NCBI RefSeq assembly: GCF_004025965.2
Contig: NZ_SAYU02000011.1
Span: forward strand, 1-64,000
Length of the DNA stretch: 64,000 bases
DNA from: Phycicoccus flavus
GTDB lineage: Bacteria > Actinomycetota > Actinomycetes > Actinomycetales > Dermatophilaceae
Direction: 5' to 3'
Shown here: piece after piece, positions 26,466-33,718 of the stretch
How the letters are laid out: each line of letters starts with the position of its first letter
How positions within the stretch are numbered: position 1 is the first letter of the stretch
Notes under the pieces: generated by a model
Database searches by the model: none
What the model saw: only the letters and a program-made list of their open reading frames with translations
What the model was told of the DNA's origin: nothing
Position numbers and translations under genes: made by a program

Positions 26466-26932
26466 GGGTCCGTCCTGGTGGTCGTGGTCAGTGAGGTCTC
26501 CAGCTCGCCCGCGAGACGGGAGAGCTGCTGGGTGAAGGAGCGGACCTCGTCGTCCGTCCAGTCGGAGAGCAGGGTGTCGAGCCAGGCCTGCCGACCCTCG
26601 CGGATGGCCGCGAGGAGCGTGCTGCCGTCGTCGGTGACGGCGAGGACCTGGGCCCGGCGGTCGTCCGGGTCCGGCTCGCGCCGGACGAACCCGTGGTCCA
26701 CGAGCGTGCTGACCTGGCGGCTCACCGTCGAGGTGTCGGCGTGCACGAGGTCGGCGAGCTCGGACACCCGGCGCGGCTCGCGCGCCAGGTGGAACAGGAG
26801 CGGGTACGCCATGGGGTCCACGAGCGGGTGCTGGCGGGGCATCCGCTGGCGGGCGACGTGCAGCAGCTTGACCACCCGGACGAGCTCGTCACCGAGCGCG
26901 CCCGCGGGGGTCGAGGTCGAGGTGCAGTGCAC
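26462..26932 (-). CDS. MarR-family regulator of the adjacent efflux pump
   Basis: A 156-residue winged-helix protein. The recognition region is RVSELADLVHADTSTVSRQVSTLVDHGFVRRE, and the wing follows in DPDDRRAQVLAVT. It probably represses the operon with the DHA2 pump and is released by the pump's substrates. The GTG at 26932 has GGAAAGG about 9 nt upstream. An upstream GTG-to-ATG frame to 26974 would place the start inside the probable operator and is less likely. Confidence 0.85.
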   Translation of the reverse strand: MHCTSTSTPAGALGDELVRVVKLLHVARQRMPRQHPLVDPMAYPLLFHLAREPRRVSELADLVHADTSTVSRQVSTLVDHGFVRREPDPDDRRAQVLAVTDDGSTLLAAIREGRQAWLDTLLSDWTDDEVRSFTQQLSRLAGELETSLTTTTRTDP

Positions 26933-26949
26933 GTGGGGGTCCTTTCCGA

Positions 26950-26973
26950 ACAGTTGCTTGCACCATACAACCA
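26950..26973 (-). promoter_or_regulatory. Probable MarR operator/promoter
   Basis: On the plus strand, CAGTTGCTTGCACCATACAA lies directly upstream of the regulator's ribosome site. It contains TTGC/GCAA-type half sites (TTGCTTGCAcc, and TTG...CAA on the other strand) like those bound by MarR proteins. This is inference from position and symmetry. Confidence 0.4.
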
Positions 26974-27021
26974 TTCGGTCCGCGGACCTGTTCCCGTCGC
27001 TGAGAACCGCTCAGGGTGGGA

Positions 27022-27079
27022 CGAGGGGTCGCGACGCGCGGCACCCGGCCGCCTCGATGCCGCGTGTCGCGACCCCTCG
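27022..27079. terminator. 22-bp inverted repeat after the SRPBCC gene
   Basis: Arm 27022-27043 (CGAGGGGTCGCGACGCGCGG plus CA) pairs with 27058-27079 through one G-T wobble; the loop is 14 nt. It lies 45 bp beyond the SRPBCC stop and upstream of the MarR operon, a good place for a factor-independent-like terminator without a T tract. Confidence 0.65.
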
Positions 27080-27123
27080 ACCGCCGGGGCGGTGGAACCG
27101 GCCTGCGGCCCGGCGGCGGGTGC

Positions 27124-27600
27124 TCAGGCCGCGCGGGCGCCGAGGTGGGTCAGGAGGTTCTGCGAGAAGCGCTGGCCCATGAGGGCGACGACCCCCTTCA
27201 TCCCCGCCTCGACGCCGGAGCGGGCGACGCGGGGGAAGGGCAGGTCGACGCTGATCGCCATCGACGTCTCCAGCCGGGTGCCGTCGGTGCTCGGGGCGAG
27301 GTCGTACCAGCCCTCGACGCCGGCGATCTCGTCCCCGTCAGCGGCGGCGGGGTCGTGGGTGAACTCCATCCGCTCGTGCTCGACGAAGGTCATCCGCTCG
27401 GTGAAGGTGAAGGAGGCGCTCGTGCCCAGCACGGGCACCTTCGTCATCTCCCAGACCCAGTGCTCGCCGCGCTCGGTGACCCGCGCGAGGAACGGGGTCA
27501 GCCGGGCGACGGTGTCCGGGTCGGTGATGGCCGACCACACCGCCTCGGGGGAGGCGGTGACCGTGGCGGAGGACCGGGTCGACGTGGTGAACGTCGTCAT
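27124..27600 (-). CDS. SRPBCC (START/polyketide cyclase-like) protein
   Basis: A 158-residue single-domain protein of the START-like fold. SPEAVWSAITDPDTVARL (about 17-34) is the typical first helix after strand 1, and the long C-terminal helix VEAGMKGVVALMGQRFSQNLL (about 129-149) closes the cavity. Members bind hydrophobic ligands or act as cyclases; nothing points to a substrate. The ATG at 27600 lies 6 nt after a TACGGT -10 box, so the mRNA is probably leaderless. It lies just downstream of the maleylpyruvate-isomerase-type gene on the same strand. Confidence 0.85.
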   Translation of the reverse strand: MTTFTTSTRSSATVTASPEAVWSAITDPDTVARLTPFLARVTERGEHWVWEMTKVPVLGTSASFTFTERMTFVEHERMEFTHDPAAADGDEIAGVEGWYDLAPSTDGTRLETSMAISVDLPFPRVARSGVEAGMKGVVALMGQRFSQNLLTHLGARAA

Positions 27601-27606
27601 CGCAGA

Positions 27607-27612
27607 ACCGTA
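27607..27612 (-). promoter_or_regulatory. -10 box of the SRPBCC gene (leaderless)
   Basis: TACGGT on the minus strand followed by 6 nt and the ATG at 27600. Confidence 0.5.
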
Positions 27613-27624
27613 GCCAGGGCGCGG

Positions 27625-28473
27625 TCAGGGGGTGAAGGCCAGGGCCTGCAGCACCCGGCGTGCCACCTCGTCGTCGCCGACGACGGTGACGGGCAGGTCG
27701 TCGGGGTCGCGCCGGCCGCCGGCCAGTCGCATGGCGACGCGGGTGGACATCGACAGCGTCGTCGTCACGACGTCCGGGTGCTCGTCGGTGCCGCCGGTGA
27801 ACAGGGGGATGCCGCGCGGCCGGCCGTCCTGCTCCTCGACCCGGACGCCGGCCCGGCCGACGGTGGGTCCGGTGAGGTCGAGGACGACGGCGTGCCCGGG
27901 CGGCACCTGCGCGTCGCGGGCGGCGGCCCGGGGCAGCACCGCGAACAGGCGGCTCACGCTGACGGCGGCCGCGGCGGTGTCGAGGTCGCCGGGGCGCTCG
28001 AGGGCCTCGCGGATGTCCTGCTCGTGCATCCACACGTCGAAGGTGCGGGTGGCGACGAGGTCGGCGAGCGTCGTCGGGCCGAACGGGCCCTCGACGGGCT
28101 CCTCGCCGGTGACGTCGTCGGCCCGGTAGACCCCGAGGCGCTCCTCGAGCCGCCACTCCAGCTCGTCGAGGAGGTCCTCCAGGTCGCGCCCGCGTCGCGA
28201 CGCGACGAGCTTCTCCAGCCGGGCCCCGAAGTCGTTGCGGACGTAGGCGTGGCCGCTGACGTCGACCTCCGGCACGGGCTCGCCGGCGACCATGGCCTCG
28301 GCGCTGGCGACGTGCGCGATCTGGTCGAACACCGTCCAGCCCGGGCAGTCGGTGTCGAGGGTGGCGTGCTCGGGCCGCATCGTGCGCCCCAGGTCGGCGA
28401 CCGCGCGGACCGTCTGCGCCCAGGCGTCGACGGTCTCGGCGAAGCCGGAAGGGGCAGGGGGGTGCAGCGACAT
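27625..28473 (-). CDS. Maleylpyruvate isomerase family (mycothiol-dependent, DinB-like) protein
   Basis: A 282-residue cytoplasmic protein. The N-terminal four-helix DinB-like domain has a metal-type His in WTVFDQIAHVASAE (about 46-59) and another pair in VWMHEQDIREAL (about 148-159). The C-terminal domain is the SCP-like part of the TIGR03083 family. Members use or bind mycothiol, the thiol of Actinobacteria; the substrate here is unknown. The ATG at 28473 lies 6 nt after a TACTGT box. It is divergent from CopD-CtaG with only 26 bp between the start codons. Confidence 0.85.
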   Translation of the reverse strand: MSLHPPAPSGFAETVDAWAQTVRAVADLGRTMRPEHATLDTDCPGWTVFDQIAHVASAEAMVAGEPVPEVDVSGHAYVRNDFGARLEKLVASRRGRDLEDLLDELEWRLEERLGVYRADDVTGEEPVEGPFGPTTLADLVATRTFDVWMHEQDIREALERPGDLDTAAAAVSVSRLFAVLPRAAARDAQVPPGHAVVLDLTGPTVGRAGVRVEEQDGRPRGIPLFTGGTDEHPDVVTTTLSMSTRVAMRLAGGRRDPDDLPVTVVGDDEVARRVLQALAFTP

Positions 28474-28479
28474 GCGGCC

Positions 28480-28485
28480 ACAGTA
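28480..28485 (-). promoter_or_regulatory. -10 box of the maleylpyruvate-isomerase-type gene
   Basis: TACTGT on the minus strand, 6 nt before the ATG at 28473. It is two bases away from the opposite -10 box at 28488-28493. Confidence 0.5.
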
Positions 28486-28487
28486 CC

Positions 28488-28493
28488 TACGCT
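28488..28493 (+). promoter_or_regulatory. -10 box of CopD-CtaG
   Basis: TACGCT on the plus strand, 6 nt before the ATG at 28500. Its -35 region would lie inside the first codons of the divergent gene. Confidence 0.5.
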
Positions 28494-28499
28494 GCTGTC

Positions 28500-30515
28500 A
28501 TGTCCGTCCGCGAGCGCGTGCCCACGGCGGGCGGCGTCGCGCCGGTGAGCCTGCGCCCGTTGGGGGCGGCGCTCGGGGCCGCGCTCGTCGTCCTCGTGCC
28601 GGCCGCGCTCGTCACGGGCGCGGTGGCGCCGCTGGCCCTCGCCGACCCCGGGCCGTTCGTCCGCTGGGGCCTGCCGGTGATCGACGCGCTGGCCGACCTC
28701 GTGTCCGTCACCGTCGTCGGGCTGCTCGGGCTCGCGGCCTTCGTCGTCCCCGAGCGCCGCAGCACCGACCGCCGGGGCTCCGCGACCCGGCTGGCCGGGG
28801 TGCTCGCCGGGGTGTGGTTCGTCCTCGTCCTGCTCCAGGTCGTGCTCGGCTTCGCCGACCTCGCCGGCTCGCCGCTGACGACCCCCGGGCTGCTGGACCA
28901 GCTCCTGCGCTTCGCCTGGGAGCTGGAGACGACCCGGGTGCTCGTCCTCAGCGGACTCTGCGCCCTCGTCGTGGCGGTCGGCGCGCAGCTGGTGACCCGG
29001 CGGGCGCCGACGGCCTGGCTGTCCCTCGTGGCGCTGGCCGGGGTCCTCGTGCTGTCGCTCACCGGGCACGCGGCGGGGTCGGCCAGCCACGAGGACGCCG
29101 TCAACGGCCTGCTCGTGCACCTGCTCGGCGTGACGCTGTGGGTCGGCGGGCTCGTCGCGCTCGTCGTCCTGCGGCCACGGCTCGGCGCCGACCTCGGCAG
29201 CAGCGTCGCCCGCTTCTCCGTCGTCGCGACCTGGTCCTTCGGCGCCGTCGCGCTCTCGGGGCTGCTCCAGGCCTGGATCCGGGTGGGGTCGCCCGGGGGG
29301 CTGCTCACCGGCTACGGCGCGCTCGTCGTCGGGAAGACGCTCGTGCTGCTCCTCCTCGGCTGGCTCGGGTGGCGGCAGCGGGGCGTCCTCGCCGGTCGGC
29401 TGGCCGCGGACCCGTCGGACGGCCGCGCGTTCGCCCGGCTGGCCCTGGCCGAGGTCGTCCTCATGGGGGTGGCCACCGGGTTCGCGGTCGTCCTCTCGCG
29501 CAGCCGGCCGCCGGTGCCGGACGCCGTGCCGGACCCGAGCCCCGTCCTCTCCCTGACCGGCTACCCGGACCCCGGCCCGGTCACCGCCGCCGACTGGTTC
29601 ACCGCCTGGCGGCTCGACTGGCTCTTCGTCGCCGTCGCCGTGCTCGCCGTCGCGGTGTACCTCGGCGGGGTCCGGCGGCTGCGGCGGCGCGGCGACTCCT
29701 GGCCGCTGCTGCGGTCGGTGCTCTGGGTCCTCGGCTGGGCGGTCTTCGCCTGGGCGACGTGCGGGGCGCCCGGCATCTGGGGGCGGGTGCTGTTCAGCAC
29801 GCACATGGTCATGCACATGACGGTGGCGATGATCGTGCCGCTGATGCTCGTCCCCGCGGCGCCGGTGACGCTGGCGCTGCGGGCGCTCCCGGCGCGCGCG
29901 GACCGGACGTGGGGGCCGCGCGAGGTCGTCCTCCAGGTCGTGCACTCCCGGCTCCTGCGGGTGCTGTCCAACCCCGTGGTCGCGGCGGCGCTGTTCTTCT
30001 TCAGCCTCGCGGCGTTCTACTTCTCGCCGCTGTTCGGCCTGGCCCTCACGACGCACACCGGGCACCTGCTGATGCTCGCCCACTTCCTGCTCACCGGGTA
30101 CCTCCTCGTCCAGGTGATGATCGGCACCGACCCCGGCCCGCCGAAGTGGTCGCCGATGATGCTCCTCGTCATCCTCTTCGCCACGGTGTCCTTCCACGCC
30201 TTCTTCGGCGTCGTCGTCACCGGCAGCCAGGAGCTGCTGGCCGGCGACTTCTGGCGGGCGCTGGACCTGCCGTGGTCGCCGGACCCGCTGGCCGACCAGC
30301 GCACCGCCGGCGAGATCGCGTGGGGCATCGGGGAGGCCCCGACGCTCGTGCTCGCCGTCGTCGTCGCCGCGCAGTGGTACCGCGCCGAGACCCGCAGGGC
30401 GGTGCGCGCCGACCGGCAGGCCGACCGCGACGGGGGCGCCGAGCTCGAGGCCTACAACGCCCGGCTCGACCGGCTCCGCGCCGAGGCCGAGCGGATGGAG
30501 CGCGACGGCCGCTGA
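28500..30515 (+). CDS. Fused CopD-type copper protein and CtaG-type cytochrome c oxidase assembly protein
   Basis: A 671-residue membrane protein in two halves. Residues about 15-330 hold eight or nine helices including the CopD domain (LGVTLWVGGLVALVVL near 208-223). Residues about 360-630 hold the caa3_CtaG domain with conserved His pairs in FSTHMVMHMTVAMIVPL (about 435-451), LTTHTGHLLMLAHFLL and SFHAFFGVV. It should handle copper delivery to the CuB site of cytochrome oxidase and periplasmic copper uptake. This fusion is common in Actinobacteria. The C-terminus is a charged, Arg/Glu-rich cytoplasmic tail. Confidence 0.88.
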   Translation: MSVRERVPTAGGVAPVSLRPLGAALGAALVVLVPAALVTGAVAPLALADPGPFVRWGLPVIDALADLVSVTVVGLLGLAAFVVPERRSTDRRGSATRLAGVLAGVWFVLVLLQVVLGFADLAGSPLTTPGLLDQLLRFAWELETTRVLVLSGLCALVVAVGAQLVTRRAPTAWLSLVALAGVLVLSLTGHAAGSASHEDAVNGLLVHLLGVTLWVGGLVALVVLRPRLGADLGSSVARFSVVATWSFGAVALSGLLQAWIRVGSPGGLLTGYGALVVGKTLVLLLLGWLGWRQRGVLAGRLAADPSDGRAFARLALAEVVLMGVATGFAVVLSRSRPPVPDAVPDPSPVLSLTGYPDPGPVTAADWFTAWRLDWLFVAVAVLAVAVYLGGVRRLRRRGDSWPLLRSVLWVLGWAVFAWATCGAPGIWGRVLFSTHMVMHMTVAMIVPLMLVPAAPVTLALRALPARADRTWGPREVVLQVVHSRLLRVLSNPVVAAALFFFSLAAFYFSPLFGLALTTHTGHLLMLAHFLLTGYLLVQVMIGTDPGPPKWSPMMLLVILFATVSFHAFFGVVVTGSQELLAGDFWRALDLPWSPDPLADQRTAGEIAWGIGEAPTLVLAVVVAAQWYRAETRRAVRADRQADRDGGAELEAYNARLDRLRAEAERMERDGR

Positions 30516-30563
30516 CGACGTCGTCCGTGGAGATCCGCCGCTCCCGGCCGTCCCGCGGCCCCG

Positions 30564-30590
30564 GACATTTCGGGGTGACCCCGAAATGTC
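30564..30590. terminator. 27-bp perfect palindrome after CopD-CtaG
   Basis: Arms GACATTTCGGGGT and ACCCCGAAATGTC, 13 bp each, around a single G. It lies 49 bp after the CopD-CtaG stop and about 120 bp before the nitrilase gene. It could be a terminator or a site for a dimeric DNA-binding protein. Confidence 0.6.
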
Positions 30591-30712
30591 GTCCTGACCC
30601 CTGTTCCAAAGGGGTGTCTCGGCGACGAACCGGGGTGTCGGCGCTCGCCTGCCCCTCGACCCGACGCCGACGACCGCCCCCGGGGCGCGTCGGCGTTTGC
30701 GAGGATGGCCGG

Positions 30713-31519
30713 ATGCGCATCGCCGTCGTCCAGCTCGCCTACGGGGACGAGGAGTCCTTCGACGCCCGCGTCGACCGCGTCGCCGGCCTCGTCGCCGAGC
30801 AGTCCGGGCACGACCTCGTCGTCCTGCCCGAGCTGTGGGCGCCGACGGGCTTCGGCTACCGCCGCTGGGCCGACGAGGCGCAGCCGCACGACGGGCCGTG
30901 GGCGGCGGCGATGGCCGACGCCGCCCGCTCGGCCGGGGTGACGCTGCACGCGGGGTCCTTCGTCGAGCGGCTGCCCGAGCCCGGCCCCGACGGCAACGAC
31001 CTGGCCAACACCTCGCTGGTGCTCGGCGCCGACGGCGCCCTGCTCGCCACCTACCGCAAGGTGCACCGCTTCGGGTTCGGCAGCGGTGAGCCCAAGCTCA
31101 TGGAGGCCGGCACCGACGTCGTCGTCCTCGACCTGCCCGACGGCGCGGGCGGCACCGTCCGCACCGGCATCTCCGCCTGCTACGACCTGCGCTTCCCCGA
31201 GCTCTACCGCCGCCAGCTCGAGGACGGCGCCCGGATGTTCGTCGTCGTCTCCGCCTGGCCGCTGGCCCGGGTGGGGCACTGGAGCCTGCTCGGCCGCGCC
31301 CGCGCCGTCGAGAACCAGTGCGTCCTCGTCGGGGCCAACACCGGCGGTACCCACGCCCGGACGCCGATGGGGGGTCACAGCCAGGTCGTCGCCGCCTCAG
31401 GGCAGGTCCTCGCCGAGGCGCCGCACCCCGACGGGGCCGTCCTGTCGCTCGACGTCGACCTCGCCGCCACCGACGTCTACCGCGCCGACTTCCCCGTCCT
31501 CGCCGACCGCCGCCTCTGA
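30713..31519 (+). CDS. Carbon-nitrogen hydrolase (nitrilase superfamily)
   Basis: A 268-residue cytoplasmic amidase-type enzyme. The catalytic triad is visible: Glu40 in VVLPELWAP, Lys116 in TYRKVHRFGF and Cys156 in ISACYDLRFPE. Overall pattern and length match the Nit1/Nit2-like branch (omega-amidase or deaminated-glutathione amidase type), but the substrate cannot be fixed. The ATG at 30713 is preceded by a GAGGAT -10-like box 6 nt away, suggesting a leaderless mRNA. It is followed after 82 bp by a GlcD-type oxidase on the same strand. Confidence 0.88.
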   Translation: MRIAVVQLAYGDEESFDARVDRVAGLVAEQSGHDLVVLPELWAPTGFGYRRWADEAQPHDGPWAAAMADAARSAGVTLHAGSFVERLPEPGPDGNDLANTSLVLGADGALLATYRKVHRFGFGSGEPKLMEAGTDVVVLDLPDGAGGTVRTGISACYDLRFPELYRRQLEDGARMFVVVSAWPLARVGHWSLLGRARAVENQCVLVGANTGGTHARTPMGGHSQVVAASGQVLAEAPHPDGAVLSLDVDLAATDVYRADFPVLADRRL

Positions 31520-31601
31520 CCGGACCCCTCCGGCCGGAGCCGGATCCTCACCTGGCTCCTCGGACAGCCACCTGGGCACCCGACTCTGCGACAGTGGAGT
31601 G

Positions 31602-32969
31602 ATGGACGACGATGCAGTCGAGGAGCTCCGGGCCGCCCTCCCCGAGGGGGTCGTGGTCACCACCGAGTCCGCGCTGGAGAAGTACCGGCACGACTGGACC
31701 CGGGACGCGAGCGCCGGCCATCCCCGCGCCGCCGTGCGGGCCGAGAACGCCGAGCAGGTCCAGGAGACGATCCGCTGGGCGGCGCGGCACCGCATCGGCG
31801 TCGTGCCGCGCGGCGCCGGCACGAGCCTGTCGGGCGGGTCGATGGCCGTCGACGGCTGCGTCGTCCTCAGCCTGGAGCGGATGAACCGGGTCGAGATCGA
31901 CCTCGCCGCCCGCGTCGCCGTCGTCGAGCCGGGCGCCCTCAACGTCGAGGTGAAGCGGGCCGCGGCGGCCGAGGGGCTCTGGTACCCGCCGGACCCCAGC
32001 TCGTTCGAGATCTGCTCCATCGGCGGCAACATCGCGACCAACGCCGGCGGCCTGTGCTGCGTCAAGTACGGCGTGACCACCGACTACGTGCTCGGGATGG
32101 ACGTCGTCCTCGCCGACGGCACGCTCGTCACGCTCGGCGGCAAGCGGGTCAAGGACGTCGCGGGCCTGTCGCTGCTCAAGCTCTTCGTCGGGTCCGAGGG
32201 CTGCCTCGGCATCGTCACCCGGGCGGTCCTGCGCCTCGTCCCCGCCCAGCAGCCGGCGTCGACGGTCGTCGCCACGTTCCCCACCGTCGCCGACGCCGCG
32301 GCCGCCGTCGTCGAGCTCGGCCGCAGCGTGCGCGCGTCGATGGTCGAGCTCATGGACCGCGCCTCGATCAACGCCGTCGAGGACTTCCAGCCGATGGGCC
32401 TGGACCGCGACGCCGGCGCGCTGCTGCTCGTCCAGTCCGACGCCCCGAGCGGCGCGCGGGCCGAGGAGGTCGCCGCCATCGTCGCCGCCTGCGAGCTGCA
32501 CGGCGCCAAGGAGGTCGTCGACACCGACGACCCCGAGGACGGCGAGATGTTCGTCCAGGCCCGGCGGCTGCACTTCACCGCCCTCGAGCCGCGCGGCGCG
32601 ATGCTGCCCGAGGACGTCGGCGTCCCGGTGCCCCAGCTGCCCGAGCTGCTCGCCGAGATCGAGGCCATCGGCCAGCGGCACGACGTCGAGATCCCCGTCG
32701 TCGCGCACGCCGGCGACGGCAACACCCACCCGGCGATCGTCTACGACTCGGCGGACCCCGACTCCGAGCGGCGTGCCCGCCTCGCCTTCGACGACGTCAT
32801 GCACGCCGCGATCCGCCTCGGCGGCACGATCACCGGGGAGCACGGGGTCGGCCGGCTCAAGAAGGGCTGCCTCGAGGACCAAATCGGCCCGGACGTCATG
32901 GCCCTCAACCGGCGCGTCAAGGAGGCCCTCGACCCCGACGGCATCCTCAACCCCGGCTCGTTCGTCTGA
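31602..32969 (+). CDS. glcD: FAD-linked oxidase, glycolate/D-lactate dehydrogenase (GlcD) type
   Basis: A 455-residue flavoprotein of the PCMH/VAO fold. The FAD-binding PRGAGTSLSGGSMAV (about 68-82) and SIGGNIATNAGG (about 134-145) are intact. The C-terminal cap ends with HAGDGNTHPAIVYD and GEHGVGRLKKG, which hold the substrate-site His residues. It should oxidise a 2-hydroxy acid such as glycolate or D-lactate. The partner iron-sulfur subunits GlcE/GlcF are not beside it, so it may act alone as the single-subunit enzymes do. The symbol denotes the family. Confidence 0.85.
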   Translation: MDDDAVEELRAALPEGVVVTTESALEKYRHDWTRDASAGHPRAAVRAENAEQVQETIRWAARHRIGVVPRGAGTSLSGGSMAVDGCVVLSLERMNRVEIDLAARVAVVEPGALNVEVKRAAAAEGLWYPPDPSSFEICSIGGNIATNAGGLCCVKYGVTTDYVLGMDVVLADGTLVTLGGKRVKDVAGLSLLKLFVGSEGCLGIVTRAVLRLVPAQQPASTVVATFPTVADAAAAVVELGRSVRASMVELMDRASINAVEDFQPMGLDRDAGALLLVQSDAPSGARAEEVAAIVAACELHGAKEVVDTDDPEDGEMFVQARRLHFTALEPRGAMLPEDVGVPVPQLPELLAEIEAIGQRHDVEIPVVAHAGDGNTHPAIVYDSADPDSERRARLAFDDVMHAAIRLGGTITGEHGVGRLKKGCLEDQIGPDVMALNRRVKEALDPDGILNPGSFV

Positions 32970-33031
32970 CCGTCCTCGCGGCGTGCACGGTGGACAGCCG
33001 TCGCGCGCGTCCGGGACACTCGGGCCGCGAG

Positions 33032-33050
33032 GGTCCGCACCGTGCGGACC
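33032..33050. terminator. 19-bp palindrome after the GlcD-type gene
   Basis: GGTCCGCAC-C-GTGCGGACC, arms of 9 bp. It lies 62 bp beyond the oxidase stop and just before a small membrane protein gene. Terminator or operator; no T tract. Confidence 0.4.
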
Positions 33051-33068
33051 GGAGCGGGGGTCGGTGCG

Positions 33069-33251
33069 ATGTCGAGTGCTGTGCTGGGCGTGGCGCTGCT
33101 CGCGGGAGTCGGCCTGCTCGTGCTGACGGCGGTCGCCCTCGTCCTCGTGCTCGCCGTGCGCGCGTCGACGAGCCGCACCGCGTCCCGGCCCGACGCGGCG
33201 CCGGACCCCCACGCCCCGGCCGCGGACGTCGACGGCGGGCCGTGGCCCTAG
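33069..33251 (+). CDS. Small single-pass membrane protein
   Basis: A 60-residue protein starting MSSAVLGVALLAG, with one hydrophobic helix of about 27 residues followed by a Pro/Ala/Asp-rich tail. No family is recognised. Codon use (GC-rich third positions) supports coding. A GTG at 33042 lies inside a palindrome and is less likely. The role is unknown. Confidence 0.4.
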   Translation: MSSAVLGVALLAGVGLLVLTAVALVLVLAVRASTSRTASRPDAAPDPHAPAADVDGGPWP

Positions 33252-33313
33252 TCCTCGCAGGTCGGGGTGCCTGTGGGGCCGCCGGGACACGCCCGGATCG
33301 GTTTGCACAAACC

Positions 33314-33343
33314 TTAGACGGAGGGTGTTCGCGCGAGTAGAGT
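33314..33343 (+). promoter_or_regulatory. Promoter of the DUF6458-like gene
   Basis: TTAGAC (33314-33319), 18 nt, then TAGAGT (33338-33343), followed about 40 bp later by the gene with its own ribosome site. Just upstream is the small palindrome GGTTTGCACAAACC. Confidence 0.4.
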
Positions 33344-33382
33344 CGAGACGCCAGCCGAACCCCGTCCGTCAGAGGAGACCCC

Positions 33383-33634
33383 ATGTACATCGGACTCGGC
33401 ATCTTCCTGCTCGTCGTCGGAGCGATCCTGTTGTTCGCGGTGCCGTCCGCGGTCGTCGCGGGCGTCAACCTGTCGGTCATCGGGATCATCCTCGTCATCG
33501 CGGGCCTGCTCGCCATCGTCCTGTCCTTCGCCATGCGAGGCCGGAACAACCGCGGGTACACGGCCACGCGCCAGTCGACGGTCGACCCCGCCACGGGCAC
33601 CCGCGTCGACCGCACCGACGTCGACCCCGGCTGA
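33383..33634 (+). CDS. DUF6458-like small membrane protein
   Basis: An 83-residue protein with two closely packed hydrophobic helices (about 2-22 and 28-50) and a hydrophilic C-terminal tail ending in Thr/Asp/Arg-rich sequence. The start MYIGLGIFLLVVGAIL resembles the actinobacterial DUF6458 family, of unknown function. The ATG has AGAGGAG 5 nt upstream. A clear hairpin follows the stop. Confidence 0.75.
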   Translation: MYIGLGIFLLVVGAILLFAVPSAVVAGVNLSVIGIILVIAGLLAIVLSFAMRGRNNRGYTATRQSTVDPATGTRVDRTDVDPG

Positions 33635-33650
33635 GCCGAAGACCACGCCG

Positions 33651-33681
33651 GACGGCCCGTCCCCACCGGGGGCGGGCCGTC
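33651..33681 (+). terminator. Terminator hairpin after the DUF6458-like gene
   Basis: GACGGCCCGTCCCC pairs with GGGGGCGGGCCGTC (14 bp, one wobble) around a 3-nt loop, 17 bp after the stop codon. Confidence 0.7.
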
Positions 33682-33705
33682 TGCATGCCCGGGCCGGACG
33701 AGCCA

Positions 33706-33711
33706 TAGCCT
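33706..33711 (+). promoter_or_regulatory. -10 box of the DegT/HisD-like pair (leaderless)
   Basis: TAGCCT followed by 7 nt and the ATG at 33719. Confidence 0.45.
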
Positions 33712-33718
33712 TGTCCCC

